Below are positions 1-4,869 of a stretch of DNA of 5,172 nt, one piece after another. Under the pieces are notes generated by a model. It saw nothing but the letters and a program-made list of their open reading frames with translations, did no database searches and had not been told where the DNA came from. This stretch comes from Burkholderiales bacterium (GTDB lineage: Bacteria > Pseudomonadota > Gammaproteobacteria > Burkholderiales > Burkholderiaceae_C): contig JAABPT010000158.1 of NCBI GenBank assembly GCA_011391855.1, forward strand, positions 1 through 5,172, written 5' to 3'. Each line of letters opens with the position of its first letter. Positions within the stretch are counted from its first letter, which is position 1. The translations under genes and the position numbers were made by a program.

Positions 1-168
1 GCCGCGGTGGGCAACTCGTGTCAAACGCTCGAATCGGCCTCAAATCGCCCACGGATAGTCCGGAAGAACCGAAAAATCCAGGGCATCAAGGACCTCTGGA
101 TCCTCAAGGCTGAGTTGAAACGGCCTGACAAGCAAGTCCACGTTGACCAGCCGAGGAAGGCTGCGTAA
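1..168 (+). CDS. possible C-terminal tail of an unidentified, left-truncated gene
   Basis: The first reading frame is open from the window edge to a TAA at 166-168, giving at most 55 residues and no start inside the window. About three quarters of its third codon positions are G or C, higher than the local average of about 58%. The other open frame here has a much lower third-position GC, so this is the better coding candidate. The tail is basic and contains IQGIKDLWILKAELKR and then a Lys/Arg-rich end. I do not recognise a family. It could be the end of a real gene lying to the left, a remnant of a mobile-element gene, or a chance open frame. Low confidence. Confidence 0.2.
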   Translation, partial: AAVGNSCQTLESASNRPRIVRKNRKIQGIKDLWILKAELKRPDKQVHVDQPRKAA

Positions 169-487
169 CGTGACACCCGCCGCCACCGGTTGCAACTACA
201 GGTGGGACATCGCCGACACAGGATGGAAGGGCACCAGACGACAACTCGAGAACCGAGCTGCCGGGCGATGGTTGTCCGTGCAAATGCAGAACAAGCGTAG
301 TCAGTATGGCAGGTTGCACAACCCTACGGGCCGATACTTGCAATAGGTTGCAACCCACCCAAGACTTGCGGTGCCCACCTGCTGCTCTGGCCGATGTGCG
401 TGCCGCTCCGAATCGCGGTGACGGACCCCGTGCGAGACGCTGGCATCGATGTCCGGCTTGCCAACATGGTCCCCGCACGTGGACCGC
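169..487. other. non-coding stretch of lower GC with GGTTGCA repeats
   Basis: No convincing gene is seen here. Open frames on both strands lack codon bias and any recognisable product. Base composition over 1-360 is about 58% GC, well below the flanking genes. The heptamer GGTTGCA occurs at 188-194, 312-318 and 346-352. The second copy is part of an inverted repeat, GGTTG-CA-CAACC (312-323), and the third is part of a perfect 10-base palindrome, GGTTGCAACC (346-355). These could be operator sites or terminal-repeat remnants of a mobile element, but no transposase or matching element end was identified. The stretch also contains the 3' flank of the oxidoreductase gene. A weak inverted repeat (ggtcc/ggacc, 470-485) lies just past that stop, without a T-tract. 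Confidence 0.4.
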
Positions 488-1717
488 TTACAGCAGCCTG
501 ATGGCCCTGAGATCGGGCAGCTTCCTGAATTCGGCCAGAGACATCAGCTGCGGCAGGGCGAGCTGGCGCCAGCTCTGCCATAGCCGGCCGGCCGCGGCCG
601 GCAACGCGGTCAGCACACTGCCGGGCGCCATCTGCGCCATGAACACCTGATAGACGCCTTCCTTCGCGCCCGCCAACGCCTTGCTGGCGAGCACGATACG
701 GCCCGCGACCAGATAGGTCTGCAGGTCGCCGAATGCAATCAGCACCGGCTTGGGCGCTGGCTTGAAAGGCTTGAGTGCGCGCCCGGCCAGGAAGCGCGTG
801 GCGTTGGCCGCGGCGAGCGCACCCATGTCGATGGCGTTGTAGGCCTGCTTGCCCACGGCATGCGGCAGCTGCGCCGCGTCGCCGACGACGAAGACGTTGT
901 CGAAGTGCCGACTTTGCAGTGTGGCGTGCACGTCTGCCCAGACCTGGGGTGGCGGCGCCAGGCCCGAGTCGCGCAACAGCGCCGGCGGTGCCAGCCCGGC
1001 CGTCCACAGCGTGAGCTCGGAGCGCAGCCGCGTGCCGTCGGCCAGGCGCACGCCCTTGGCCGACACGCTGGCGATCGTCGTGGCAGTGCGGAATTTCACC
1101 GCATACGGCTCGCACAGGCGGCGCAGGTCGGCGTCCAGTGACGCCGGCAGGCCCGGCAGCAGCCGGGCGCCCGCTTCGACCAGTTCGACGGACAGGCCTG
1201 CATCGTCACGGTGGCGACGCAGGATCTCGCCCAGCGCCTCGATGCCCGAGATGCCGCCACCGGCAATCACGATACGCAGTGGCTCGCCCTCCCGCAGGAG
1301 AGTATTGAGTCGCTGCTCGATCGCCAAGCCGTCGGCGACGCTGCGGAACGGCATCGCGTGGCGGGCCACGCCCGGGACGTGGTGCGTGTTCCACAGCGCA
1401 CCCACCGCCACGATGCAGGCATCGAACTCCAGCTCGCGGCCACCGGCCGTGGCCAGCAGTCCCTGCGCCGGCTGCAGCGCGGTCACGCAATCGCGCAGGA
1501 AGCGGTGCCCCGCCTGCTTGACGATGGCGGCGCGGTCCAGGCGCAGCCCCTGCGGCGTTTTCACGCTCGACAGGATCTCGTGGATGCCGGGCGCCCACTC
1601 GAAGTGCCTGGACGGGTCGATGACCGTCACGGCATGGCGCCGCGACAACTTGATCGCAGCCGTCAGGCCGGCGAAATTGCCGCCGACGATGACGATGCGC
1701 TTTTGTTTCTCGGTCAT
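488..1717 (-). CDS. NAD(P)/FAD-dependent oxidoreductase, NDH-2-like
   Basis: The 409-residue product has the two-dinucleotide-binding-domain architecture of type II NADH dehydrogenases, sulfide:quinone reductase-like proteins and AIF/FSP1-type enzymes. It probably moves electrons from NAD(P)H through FAD to a quinone or other acceptor at the inner face of the membrane. Visible motifs are an N-terminal FAD-binding IVIVGGNFAG (residues 8-17), in which the third glycine of GxGxxG is replaced by Asn; a second Rossmann motif IAGGGISGIEALGEI (151-165) for the NAD(P)H; WTAGL (238-242); and the C-terminal FAD-contacting VVGDAA (277-282). The length is typical of the group. No CxxC or paired redox cysteines are seen, which argues against a classical sulfide:quinone reductase. 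There is no signal peptide or clear transmembrane helix; membrane association would be peripheral. The ATG at 1717 fits the domain start, and a weak GA-rich ribosome-binding region precedes it. It appears monocistronic. The exact substrate cannot be told from sequence. Confidence 0.9.
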   Translation of the reverse strand: MTEKQKRIVIVGGNFAGLTAAIKLSRRHAVTVIDPSRHFEWAPGIHEILSSVKTPQGLRLDRAAIVKQAGHRFLRDCVTALQPAQGLLATAGGRELEFDACIVAVGALWNTHHVPGVARHAMPFRSVADGLAIEQRLNTLLREGEPLRIVIAGGGISGIEALGEILRRHRDDAGLSVELVEAGARLLPGLPASLDADLRRLCEPYAVKFRTATTIASVSAKGVRLADGTRLRSELTLWTAGLAPPALLRDSGLAPPPQVWADVHATLQSRHFDNVFVVGDAAQLPHAVGKQAYNAIDMGALAAANATRFLAGRALKPFKPAPKPVLIAFGDLQTYLVAGRIVLASKALAGAKEGVYQVFMAQMAPGSVLTALPAAAGRLWQSWRQLALPQLMSLAEFRKLPDLRAIRLL

Positions 1718-1939
1718 GGGATTCTCGTCTTCGGGCTGGTGTGCTGCGCGCAGTATGTCGCCACAGGCGCATGAAGAAGTGGGCGGCTCGCGGCACGGCG
1801 CGTCGTCGAGCGCAACCCATGCCTTGCACAGGGTCGAATGCGACTGCTCAGCGGGCTTGCCGAGCGGTGACTGCTCGGGGCTGGGTTCGGGCTCGCGTGC
1901 AACGCAACAGCGTGCCGCTCTGGCGTCGCAAGGCCGTCC
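1718..1939. other. intergenic region upstream of the oxidoreductase gene
   Basis: This 222-base stretch between the oxidoreductase start and the minus-strand terminator must hold the promoter of the oxidoreductase gene if the gene is transcribed on its own. No clear -35/-10 pair stands out by eye. Open frames here are shadows without recognisable products, and no repeat of note was seen. Confidence 0.4.
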
Positions 1940-1977
1940 AAAAGTGCAATGCCCCGCGTCTAGGAGCGGGGCATTGC
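1940..1977 (-). terminator. Rho-independent terminator, minus strand
   Basis: A perfect 12-base inverted repeat, GCAATGCCCCGC (1946-1957) and GCGGGGCATTGC (1966-1977), encloses an 8-base loop. Read on the minus strand, the stem is followed after two bases by TTTT (1943-1940). Read on the plus strand, no T-tract follows, so the intrinsic-terminator reading favours transcripts moving leftward. It lies about 230 bases upstream of the oxidoreductase start, so it does not end that gene. It must stop something that starts to its right, on the minus strand. The minus-strand loop (TCCTAGAC) contains UCCU, which is complementary to the AGGA core of a Shine-Dalgarno. The T-tract is short, which limits confidence. 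Confidence 0.65.
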
Positions 1978-2141
1978 GACAAGGCCATCAGGGACCTCTT
2001 TCGTCACATGGGCGTGACGTGTACCGGCAACTCAGGCCGGCTTGGTGTGGGGTTTGTCGTGAGCATGGTCGATAGGTGAATCCTCCATTCAACACGAAAG
2101 CCAGATCACTGGTTCGAACTGCGTCGGAATCAACTCACTGC
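1940..2141 (-). ncRNA. putative small RNA or small-peptide transcript, about 200 nt
   Basis: The unit is inferred from a sigma70-like promoter (2148-2176) and a strong terminator (1940-1977) on the same strand, giving a predicted transcript of about 200 nt. No known RNA family is recognised. Besides the terminator, short perfect hairpins are visible: CGTCAC/GTGACG with a 6-base loop (2002-2019) and CCGGC/GCCGG with a 7-base loop (2024-2040). Two tiny ORFs lie inside. One of 18 codons begins ATGGAGGATTCACC and ends in KPHTKPA, with no ribosome-binding site before it. The other, of 20 codons, starts MLTTNPTP, and its GGAGGA lies about 14 bases upstream, too far to be convincing. A non-coding RNA is therefore the more economical reading, but a peptide is not excluded. 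Confidence 0.35.
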
Positions 2142-2147
2142 AGACAC

Positions 2148-2176
2148 AGTAAACGCCTTTCTCGCACACGAGTCAA
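2148..2176 (-). promoter_or_regulatory. putative sigma70-type promoter, minus strand
   Basis: On the minus strand the sequence reads TTGACT (2176-2171), a 17-base spacer, then TTTACT (2153-2148). This is 5 of 6 matches to the -35 consensus, 4 of 6 to the -10, and ideal spacing. Transcription would start near 2141 and run to the terminator at 1940-1977. A short inverted repeat, ACTG-N6-CAGT (2137-2150), overlaps the -10 and the predicted start and could be an operator. The match is to the consensus only; there is no direct evidence of activity. Confidence 0.45.
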
Positions 2177-2212
2177 GCCCCTTTGGCCAAGTGTTCGTGA
2201 AGGCGTTTTCGC

Positions 2213-2241
2213 TTGCGCACAAGGCTGGTGTTTTATACAGT
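2213..2241 (+). promoter_or_regulatory. putative plus-strand promoter overlapped by the LexA-like site
   Basis: TTGCGC (2213-2218) and TACAGT (2236-2241) are separated by 17 bases, each a 4-of-6 match to the sigma70 hexamers. The predicted start is near 2248, giving a leader of only about 16 bases before the ATG at 2264. The -10 lies within and beside the LexA-like site, the usual position for a repressor that blocks polymerase. Confidence 0.35.
2225..2240. promoter_or_regulatory. LexA-like SOS box (CTG-N10-CAG)
   Basis: The 16-mer CTGGTGTTTTATACAG has the CTG-N10-CAG form of the LexA operator of gamma- and betaproteobacteria. Read on the other strand it begins with a perfect flanked half-site, TACTGTATA, while the second half keeps only the terminal CAG. 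It shares 11 of 16 bases with the alternating consensus CTG(TA)5CAG. It sits 24 bases before the start codon of the 28-codon ORF, with the ribosome-binding site between. If real, it would make that ORF, and perhaps the phosphatase behind it, DNA-damage inducible. A chance match in an AT-rich patch remains possible. Confidence 0.4.
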
Positions 2242-2263
2242 ATCGACATCCAAGGAGGATCTC

Positions 2264-2350
2264 ATGCGCCCTGCCGACTTTCGCATCCTGTACCGCCCAA
2301 AGCCCGAGCGTGTCCCGCGGTGGGTGTGGCGCGTGTGGGCCTGGTTCTGA
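2264..2350 (+). CDS. 28-residue cationic Trp-rich peptide, unrecognised
   Basis: The ATG at 2264 is preceded by AAGGAGG (2252-2258) with a 5-base spacer, the best ribosome-binding site in the window, and the frame ends at TGA 2348-2350. About 86% of third positions are G or C (24 of 28), as expected for a translated ORF in this genome. The peptide has seven basic and two acidic residues. Its tail, VPRWVWRVWAWF (residues 17-28), has four Trp among the last nine residues, so a membrane-active or membrane-attached peptide is plausible. I do not recognise a family. Alternatives are a leader peptide for the phosphatase gene 122 bases downstream, or the intact start of a longer gene broken by the TGA, since the same frame keeps high third-position GC beyond the stop. 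The LexA-like site just upstream suggests SOS control. Confidence 0.4.
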   Translation: MRPADFRILYRPKPERVPRWVWRVWAWF

Positions 2351-2472
2351 AGCGGGAAATTCTCGCCGTGCTCGGCGCCGGTCCGCGCCAGGTGCTTGAC
2401 GCAGCTTCTCCGCCAGATCGTGCGCACGCTGGAGGCCGAACCCGTTTGGCGCAACCCGGCAGAATCGTTGCC

Positions 2473-3222
2473 ATGTCGAATCACCCCAGCCGTGTCCTTT
2501 CCCTGCAGGGTGCCTCGAACTTCCGCGACCTGGGCGGCTACCGCGGCCATGACGGGCGCACGGTGCGCTGGCGCCGGCTCTTCCGTTCGGACCATCTCGG
2601 GGGTCTGACGGAGCGCGACAAGGCGGTCCTGGCGGAACTGCGCGTGACCAGGGCGCTCGACTTCCGCGGCCAGGCCGAGCGCGCTGCGGCGTCGTACGAA
2701 GTGCCCGGCGTCGAGCAGCATTCGCTGGCCATCGAGCCCACCGTGGTGCAGCGCCTGCAGGACCTGGCGACCGCCGGCGAGCAGCTCACCGTGCCGATTG
2801 TCAGCCGGCTGATGACCGACCTTTACCGTTCGCTGGTCAACGACCAGTCTCACCGCTTTGCCGAGTTCTTCGAGCATCTGCTCCAGGCCGACGCACCCGT
2901 GGTCTTTCACTGCACCGCCGGCAAGGACCGCACGGGCTTTGCCGCAGCGCTGGTCCTGCTGGCGCTGGGCGTGCCGCGCGACGTGGTGTTGCAGGATTAC
3001 CTGCTCACCAACCAGGTGTTCCAGCTGCCGCCGCCCGGTCGGCATGGAATCTCGGACGAGGCCATGGCGGTGCTGTGGCGCGTGCAGCAGGGTTTCCTGG
3101 ACGCCGCCCTGCAAGCCGTCGAGACCGACCATGGCGGGGTCGAACGCTACCTGCATCAGCGCCTGGGTCTGAGCCACGCCGCGCTCAAGCTGCTGCAGAC
3201 CCGGTACCTGGCCGAGACCTAA
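2473..3222 (+). CDS. tyrosine phosphatase, Y_phosphatase3 (MptpB/LipA-like) family
   Basis: The 249-residue protein is a cysteine-based phosphatase that would hydrolyse phosphotyrosine, and possibly phosphoserine/threonine or phosphoinositides as some family members do. The N-terminal NFRDLGGY (16-23) and FRSD (37-40) are hallmark motifs. The P-loop HCTAGKDRTG (146-155) supplies nucleophile Cys147 and Arg153 in the CX5R signature, with the Lys-Asp pair typical of this family. The length matches the family, and the C-terminal helices (YLHQRLGLSHAALKLL) complete the fold. No signal peptide or membrane segment is seen, so a cytoplasmic site is likely. The frame is open upstream to 2191, but the ATG at 2473 is chosen because SNHPSRVLSLQGASNFRDLGG matches the usual family N-terminus; the ribosome-binding site before it is poor. 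It may share a transcript with the small ORF at 2264-2350. Confidence 0.9.
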   Translation: MSNHPSRVLSLQGASNFRDLGGYRGHDGRTVRWRRLFRSDHLGGLTERDKAVLAELRVTRALDFRGQAERAAASYEVPGVEQHSLAIEPTVVQRLQDLATAGEQLTVPIVSRLMTDLYRSLVNDQSHRFAEFFEHLLQADAPVVFHCTAGKDRTGFAAALVLLALGVPRDVVLQDYLLTNQVFQLPPPGRHGISDEAMAVLWRVQQGFLDAALQAVETDHGGVERYLHQRLGLSHAALKLLQTRYLAET

Positions 3223-3223
3223 C

Positions 3224-3742
3224 TCATCGGCCGGCTGCTGCGGGCGGCGCCTCCGGTGCAGGGCGCGATGCCACGCTCTCGAACCACGCCCGGTACCGCG
3301 CCACGTCGCTGGCCGGTACTGGCACCTTGTGGCCGAACGAGTACATGCACGCGTAGTACGCACCGTCGAACTGCTGCTGCGTGCTGGCCCAGGCGCCCTG
3401 CGATGCAGCACTGCCGGCCACCGCGCCGATCAGCAGGCCGGCGGCGGCACCGGCCGCAGCACCCGAACTGCCGTCGAAGACGGCGCCGGCGGTGGCACCC
3501 ACCACGGCGCCTGTGGCTGCACTGCCGGCGACCACCTGGTTGGCCGTGTCCGCCGACGTACCCGCGGCCAGGCGTCCGTTCACGGTGGCGCGGCAGCGGC
3601 TGTCGTCGGCAGCAAACTGATCCGCGCTCTTCTGGCTGCCGGGCAGCGCCGACAGGCTGGGACCGGCGGGAACCGTGGCGCAGGCCGCCAGGGTCAGCGC
3701 CAGGACGCTTGCGCCTGCGGTTCGCAGGACGGTGGTGTCCAT
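3224..3742 (-). CDS. glycine-zipper outer-membrane-type lipoprotein
   Basis: The 172-residue product begins with a lipoprotein signal peptide: hydrophobic LALTLAA and a lipobox LAAC with the lipidated cysteine at residue 21. Residue 22 is Ala, not Asp, so outer-membrane sorting is expected. A long Gly/Ala-rich stretch (about 72-112), with small residues at regular spacing (VVGATAGAVFDG, GAAAGAAAGLLIGAVAG), is a glycine-zipper segment that can pack or insert into membranes. It is followed by AYYACMYSFGHKVP (128-141), a motif often found at the C-terminus of bacterial glycine-zipper proteins, and a Pro/Ala-rich tail. The start is supported by GAGGA five bases before the ATG. The stop of the upstream secreted-protein gene lies 7 bases before this start, so the two form an operon. 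The precise role is unknown; an envelope-structure or stress role is an inference. Confidence 0.85.
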   Translation of the reverse strand: MDTTVLRTAGASVLALTLAACATVPAGPSLSALPGSQKSADQFAADDSRCRATVNGRLAAGTSADTANQVVAGSAATGAVVGATAGAVFDGSSGAAAGAAAGLLIGAVAGSAASQGAWASTQQQFDGAYYACMYSFGHKVPVPASDVARYRAWFESVASRPAPEAPPAAAGR

Positions 3743-3749
3743 GGTGTCC

Positions 3750-4361
3750 TCACTTCGTGTGGTCCGGCGGCACGGCGGGAACGCGTTCCCAGCCGCCCGG
3801 GCATTCGCGCACGTACGGATACGCGCCGCGCGGTGAACTGCACAGATACCACCACTGCCCGCCCGGGGGCGGCGGGGCGAGCGGCGGCGTGGCCTCGACC
3901 GCGGACGAGGGCGTCGGTTCGGGCTGCTGAGTCGACACCGTGCCCGCCTCGCGCTCGATGTACACCACGCCGCCGGTGGAAGTCACCACTCCCGGCGGCC
4001 CGTAGACGTAGTAGGGCGGCACGTAGCCGTAGCCGGGACCGTAGCCGTAGTAGCTGGGAGCGTAGTAGCTGGGCGCGTAGTAGCCGGACCAGTAGGGCCC
4101 GGGCCAGCCCCAGCCCCAGTACGGGCTGCCGTAGTAGAAGCGCACGCTCGGCCCGTAATAGTGACCGTGACCGCCACCGGTATCAGCACCCTGGCGCGGC
4201 GGTGCTCCACCGGGCGGCCGAGCGCCAGGAGGCGGACCACCGGGCCGCGCGCCGCCACCGGGCGGTGCGGCGCCCGGGCCCGGCCCGCCGGGCGGTGGGG
4301 CGGCCACAGCCGCTCCGGCCAGCACCATCAGAACGAAGAGTGCAGATCTTGGCGGGGTCAT
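3750..4361 (-). CDS. secreted Pro/Gly/Tyr-rich protein of unknown function
   Basis: The 203-residue product starts with a signal peptide (hydrophobic ALFVLMVLAGAAVA, probable cleavage after residue 20). A Pro/Gly-rich disordered segment follows (about 21-56), then an aromatic region (about 67-123) dominated by Tyr, Trp, Gly and Pro, then VVYIERE, a Pro-rich linker, and a C-terminal WWYLCSSPRGAYPYVRECPG with two cysteines (174 and 187) that may form a disulfide. This ending recurs in uncharacterised exported proteins of betaproteobacteria. Two adjacent ATGs occur (4364 and 4361). The second is chosen because GGAGG lies 5 bases before it and only 2 before the first. No catalytic motif is visible. 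The protein is probably periplasmic or surface-associated and is co-transcribed with the glycine-zipper lipoprotein, which suggests a shared envelope role. Confidence 0.8.
   Translation of the reverse strand: MTPPRSALFVLMVLAGAAVAAPPPGGPGPGAAPPGGGARPGGPPPGARPPGGAPPRQGADTGGGHGHYYGPSVRFYYGSPYWGWGWPGPYWSGYYAPSYYAPSYYGYGPGYGYVPPYYVYGPPGVVTSTGGVVYIEREAGTVSTQQPEPTPSSAVEATPPLAPPPPGGQWWYLCSSPRGAYPYVRECPGGWERVPAVPPDHTK
4047..4087. repeat. 15-base tandem repeat inside the secreted-protein gene
   Basis: The unit GTAGTAGCTGGGAGC (4047-4061) is repeated with one change at 4062-4076 and partly again at 4077-4087. Because the unit is a multiple of three it stays in frame, encoding the repeated APSYY of the aromatic region. 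Copy number could vary between strains without breaking the gene. Confidence 0.7.
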
Positions 4362-4364
4362 CAT

Positions 4365-4575
4365 CGCCTCCGACTGTTGCAGTTTCAACGGAAGCATCCT
4401 GCCCGTGGTTGACTGCGGGTGGTTTGACGCGCCGCACGTCGTGCTCACGCCGGCGTCGTGACTGGAATCCGGGCGTGGCGCTCGGGAAGGGCCGGCGCGC
4501 CGTGTGTGCTCGGCACGATGTGCCGCGTGGTCCCGCCGGATGCCCTGGCGCTGGCCCCGGCGGCTGGCGCCGGCC
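4365..4575. other. intergenic region with a GC hairpin after the zinc-ribbon gene
   Basis: This 211-base gap separates the zinc-ribbon stop from the secreted-protein start and has no supported gene. A perfect 6-base inverted repeat, CCGGCG/CGCCGG with a 5-base loop (4557-4573), begins two bases past the zinc-ribbon stop on the minus strand. It lacks a T-tract, so it is at best a weak or Rho-assisted terminator or an mRNA-stabilising hairpin. A short palindrome, GCACG-T-CGTGC, lies at 4434-4444, about 70 bases upstream of the secreted-protein start, and could be an operator. No convincing promoter hexamers were found. Confidence 0.35.
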
Positions 4576-4800
4576 TCAGTTCCAGCCGCAGGCGCCAGGG
4601 CCGGCCGGATGGCCGCAAGATCCACACGGGCCCATGGCGGCGGGCGCGGCCTCGGCGGCAGGCGCGGCGGTGGCAAAGACGGACAACAATTTGTCGAGCT
4701 TCGTCGAATGGCAGCCCGGGCACTCGGGCACGGTGCTTGAACGCACCAGAGCCTCGAACTCGCGGCCGCATTCACGGCAGGCGTATTCGTACATCGGCAT
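4576..4800 (-). CDS. FmdB-family zinc-ribbon protein
   Basis: The 74-residue protein opens with MPMYEYACRECGREFE, the signature start of the FmdB/CxxC_CXXC_SSSS zinc-ribbon family. The CxxC pairs are at 8-11 and 27-30 and should bind one zinc. The N-terminal domain ends around LDKLLSVF (35-42). An Ala-rich linker follows, then a Cys/His tail, CGSCGHPAGPGACG (59-72), that could bind a second metal. It is small, cytoplasmic and has no signal peptide. The name derives from a putative regulator in methylotrophs; the actual function of these short proteins is poorly established. The start is set by AGGAG five bases before the ATG at 4800. It lies 69 bases downstream of the thioesterase gene on the same strand and may be read from it. 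Confidence 0.88.
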   Translation of the reverse strand: MPMYEYACRECGREFEALVRSSTVPECPGCHSTKLDKLLSVFATAAPAAEAAPAAMGPCGSCGHPAGPGACGWN

Positions 4801-4869
4801 GGCAACTCCTGTGCAAAGACTGGCGCCATTCTGGCGCACCAGCCACGGCCCTGTCGCCACAAACGGCCG

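Noticed and set aside
1946..1978. The 12-bp hairpin as a plus-strand terminator
   Set aside because: No T-tract follows it on the plus strand, and no plus-strand gene precedes it.
849..2075. Long plus-strand open frame over the oxidoreductase gene
   Set aside because: It is a shadow of the high-GC minus-strand gene: its product is Ser/Arg/Ala-rich with no motif, while the minus strand shows clear Rossmann and FAD motifs.
2111..2120. GGTTCGAACT, resembling the T-loop of a tRNA, as a possible tRNA or attachment-site remnant
   Set aside because: The flanking bases do not form the 5-bp T stem on either strand, and no acceptor, anticodon or D arm is visible around it.
2191..2472. N-terminal extension of the phosphatase to 2191
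   Set aside because: The extra 94 residues show no family similarity, cross the promoter and operator signals, and have low codon bias; the ATG at 2473 matches the family N-terminus.
2233..3411. 392-codon minus-strand open frame over the phosphatase
   Set aside because: Antisense shadow. The plus strand carries the complete phosphatase motifs including HCTAGKDR.
4820..4837. Direct repeat CTGGCGC at 4820-4826 and 4831-4837, upstream of the zinc-ribbon gene, as a regulatory site
   Set aside because: A 7-base repeat of GC-rich sequence is expected by chance here, and no promoter could be placed beside it.
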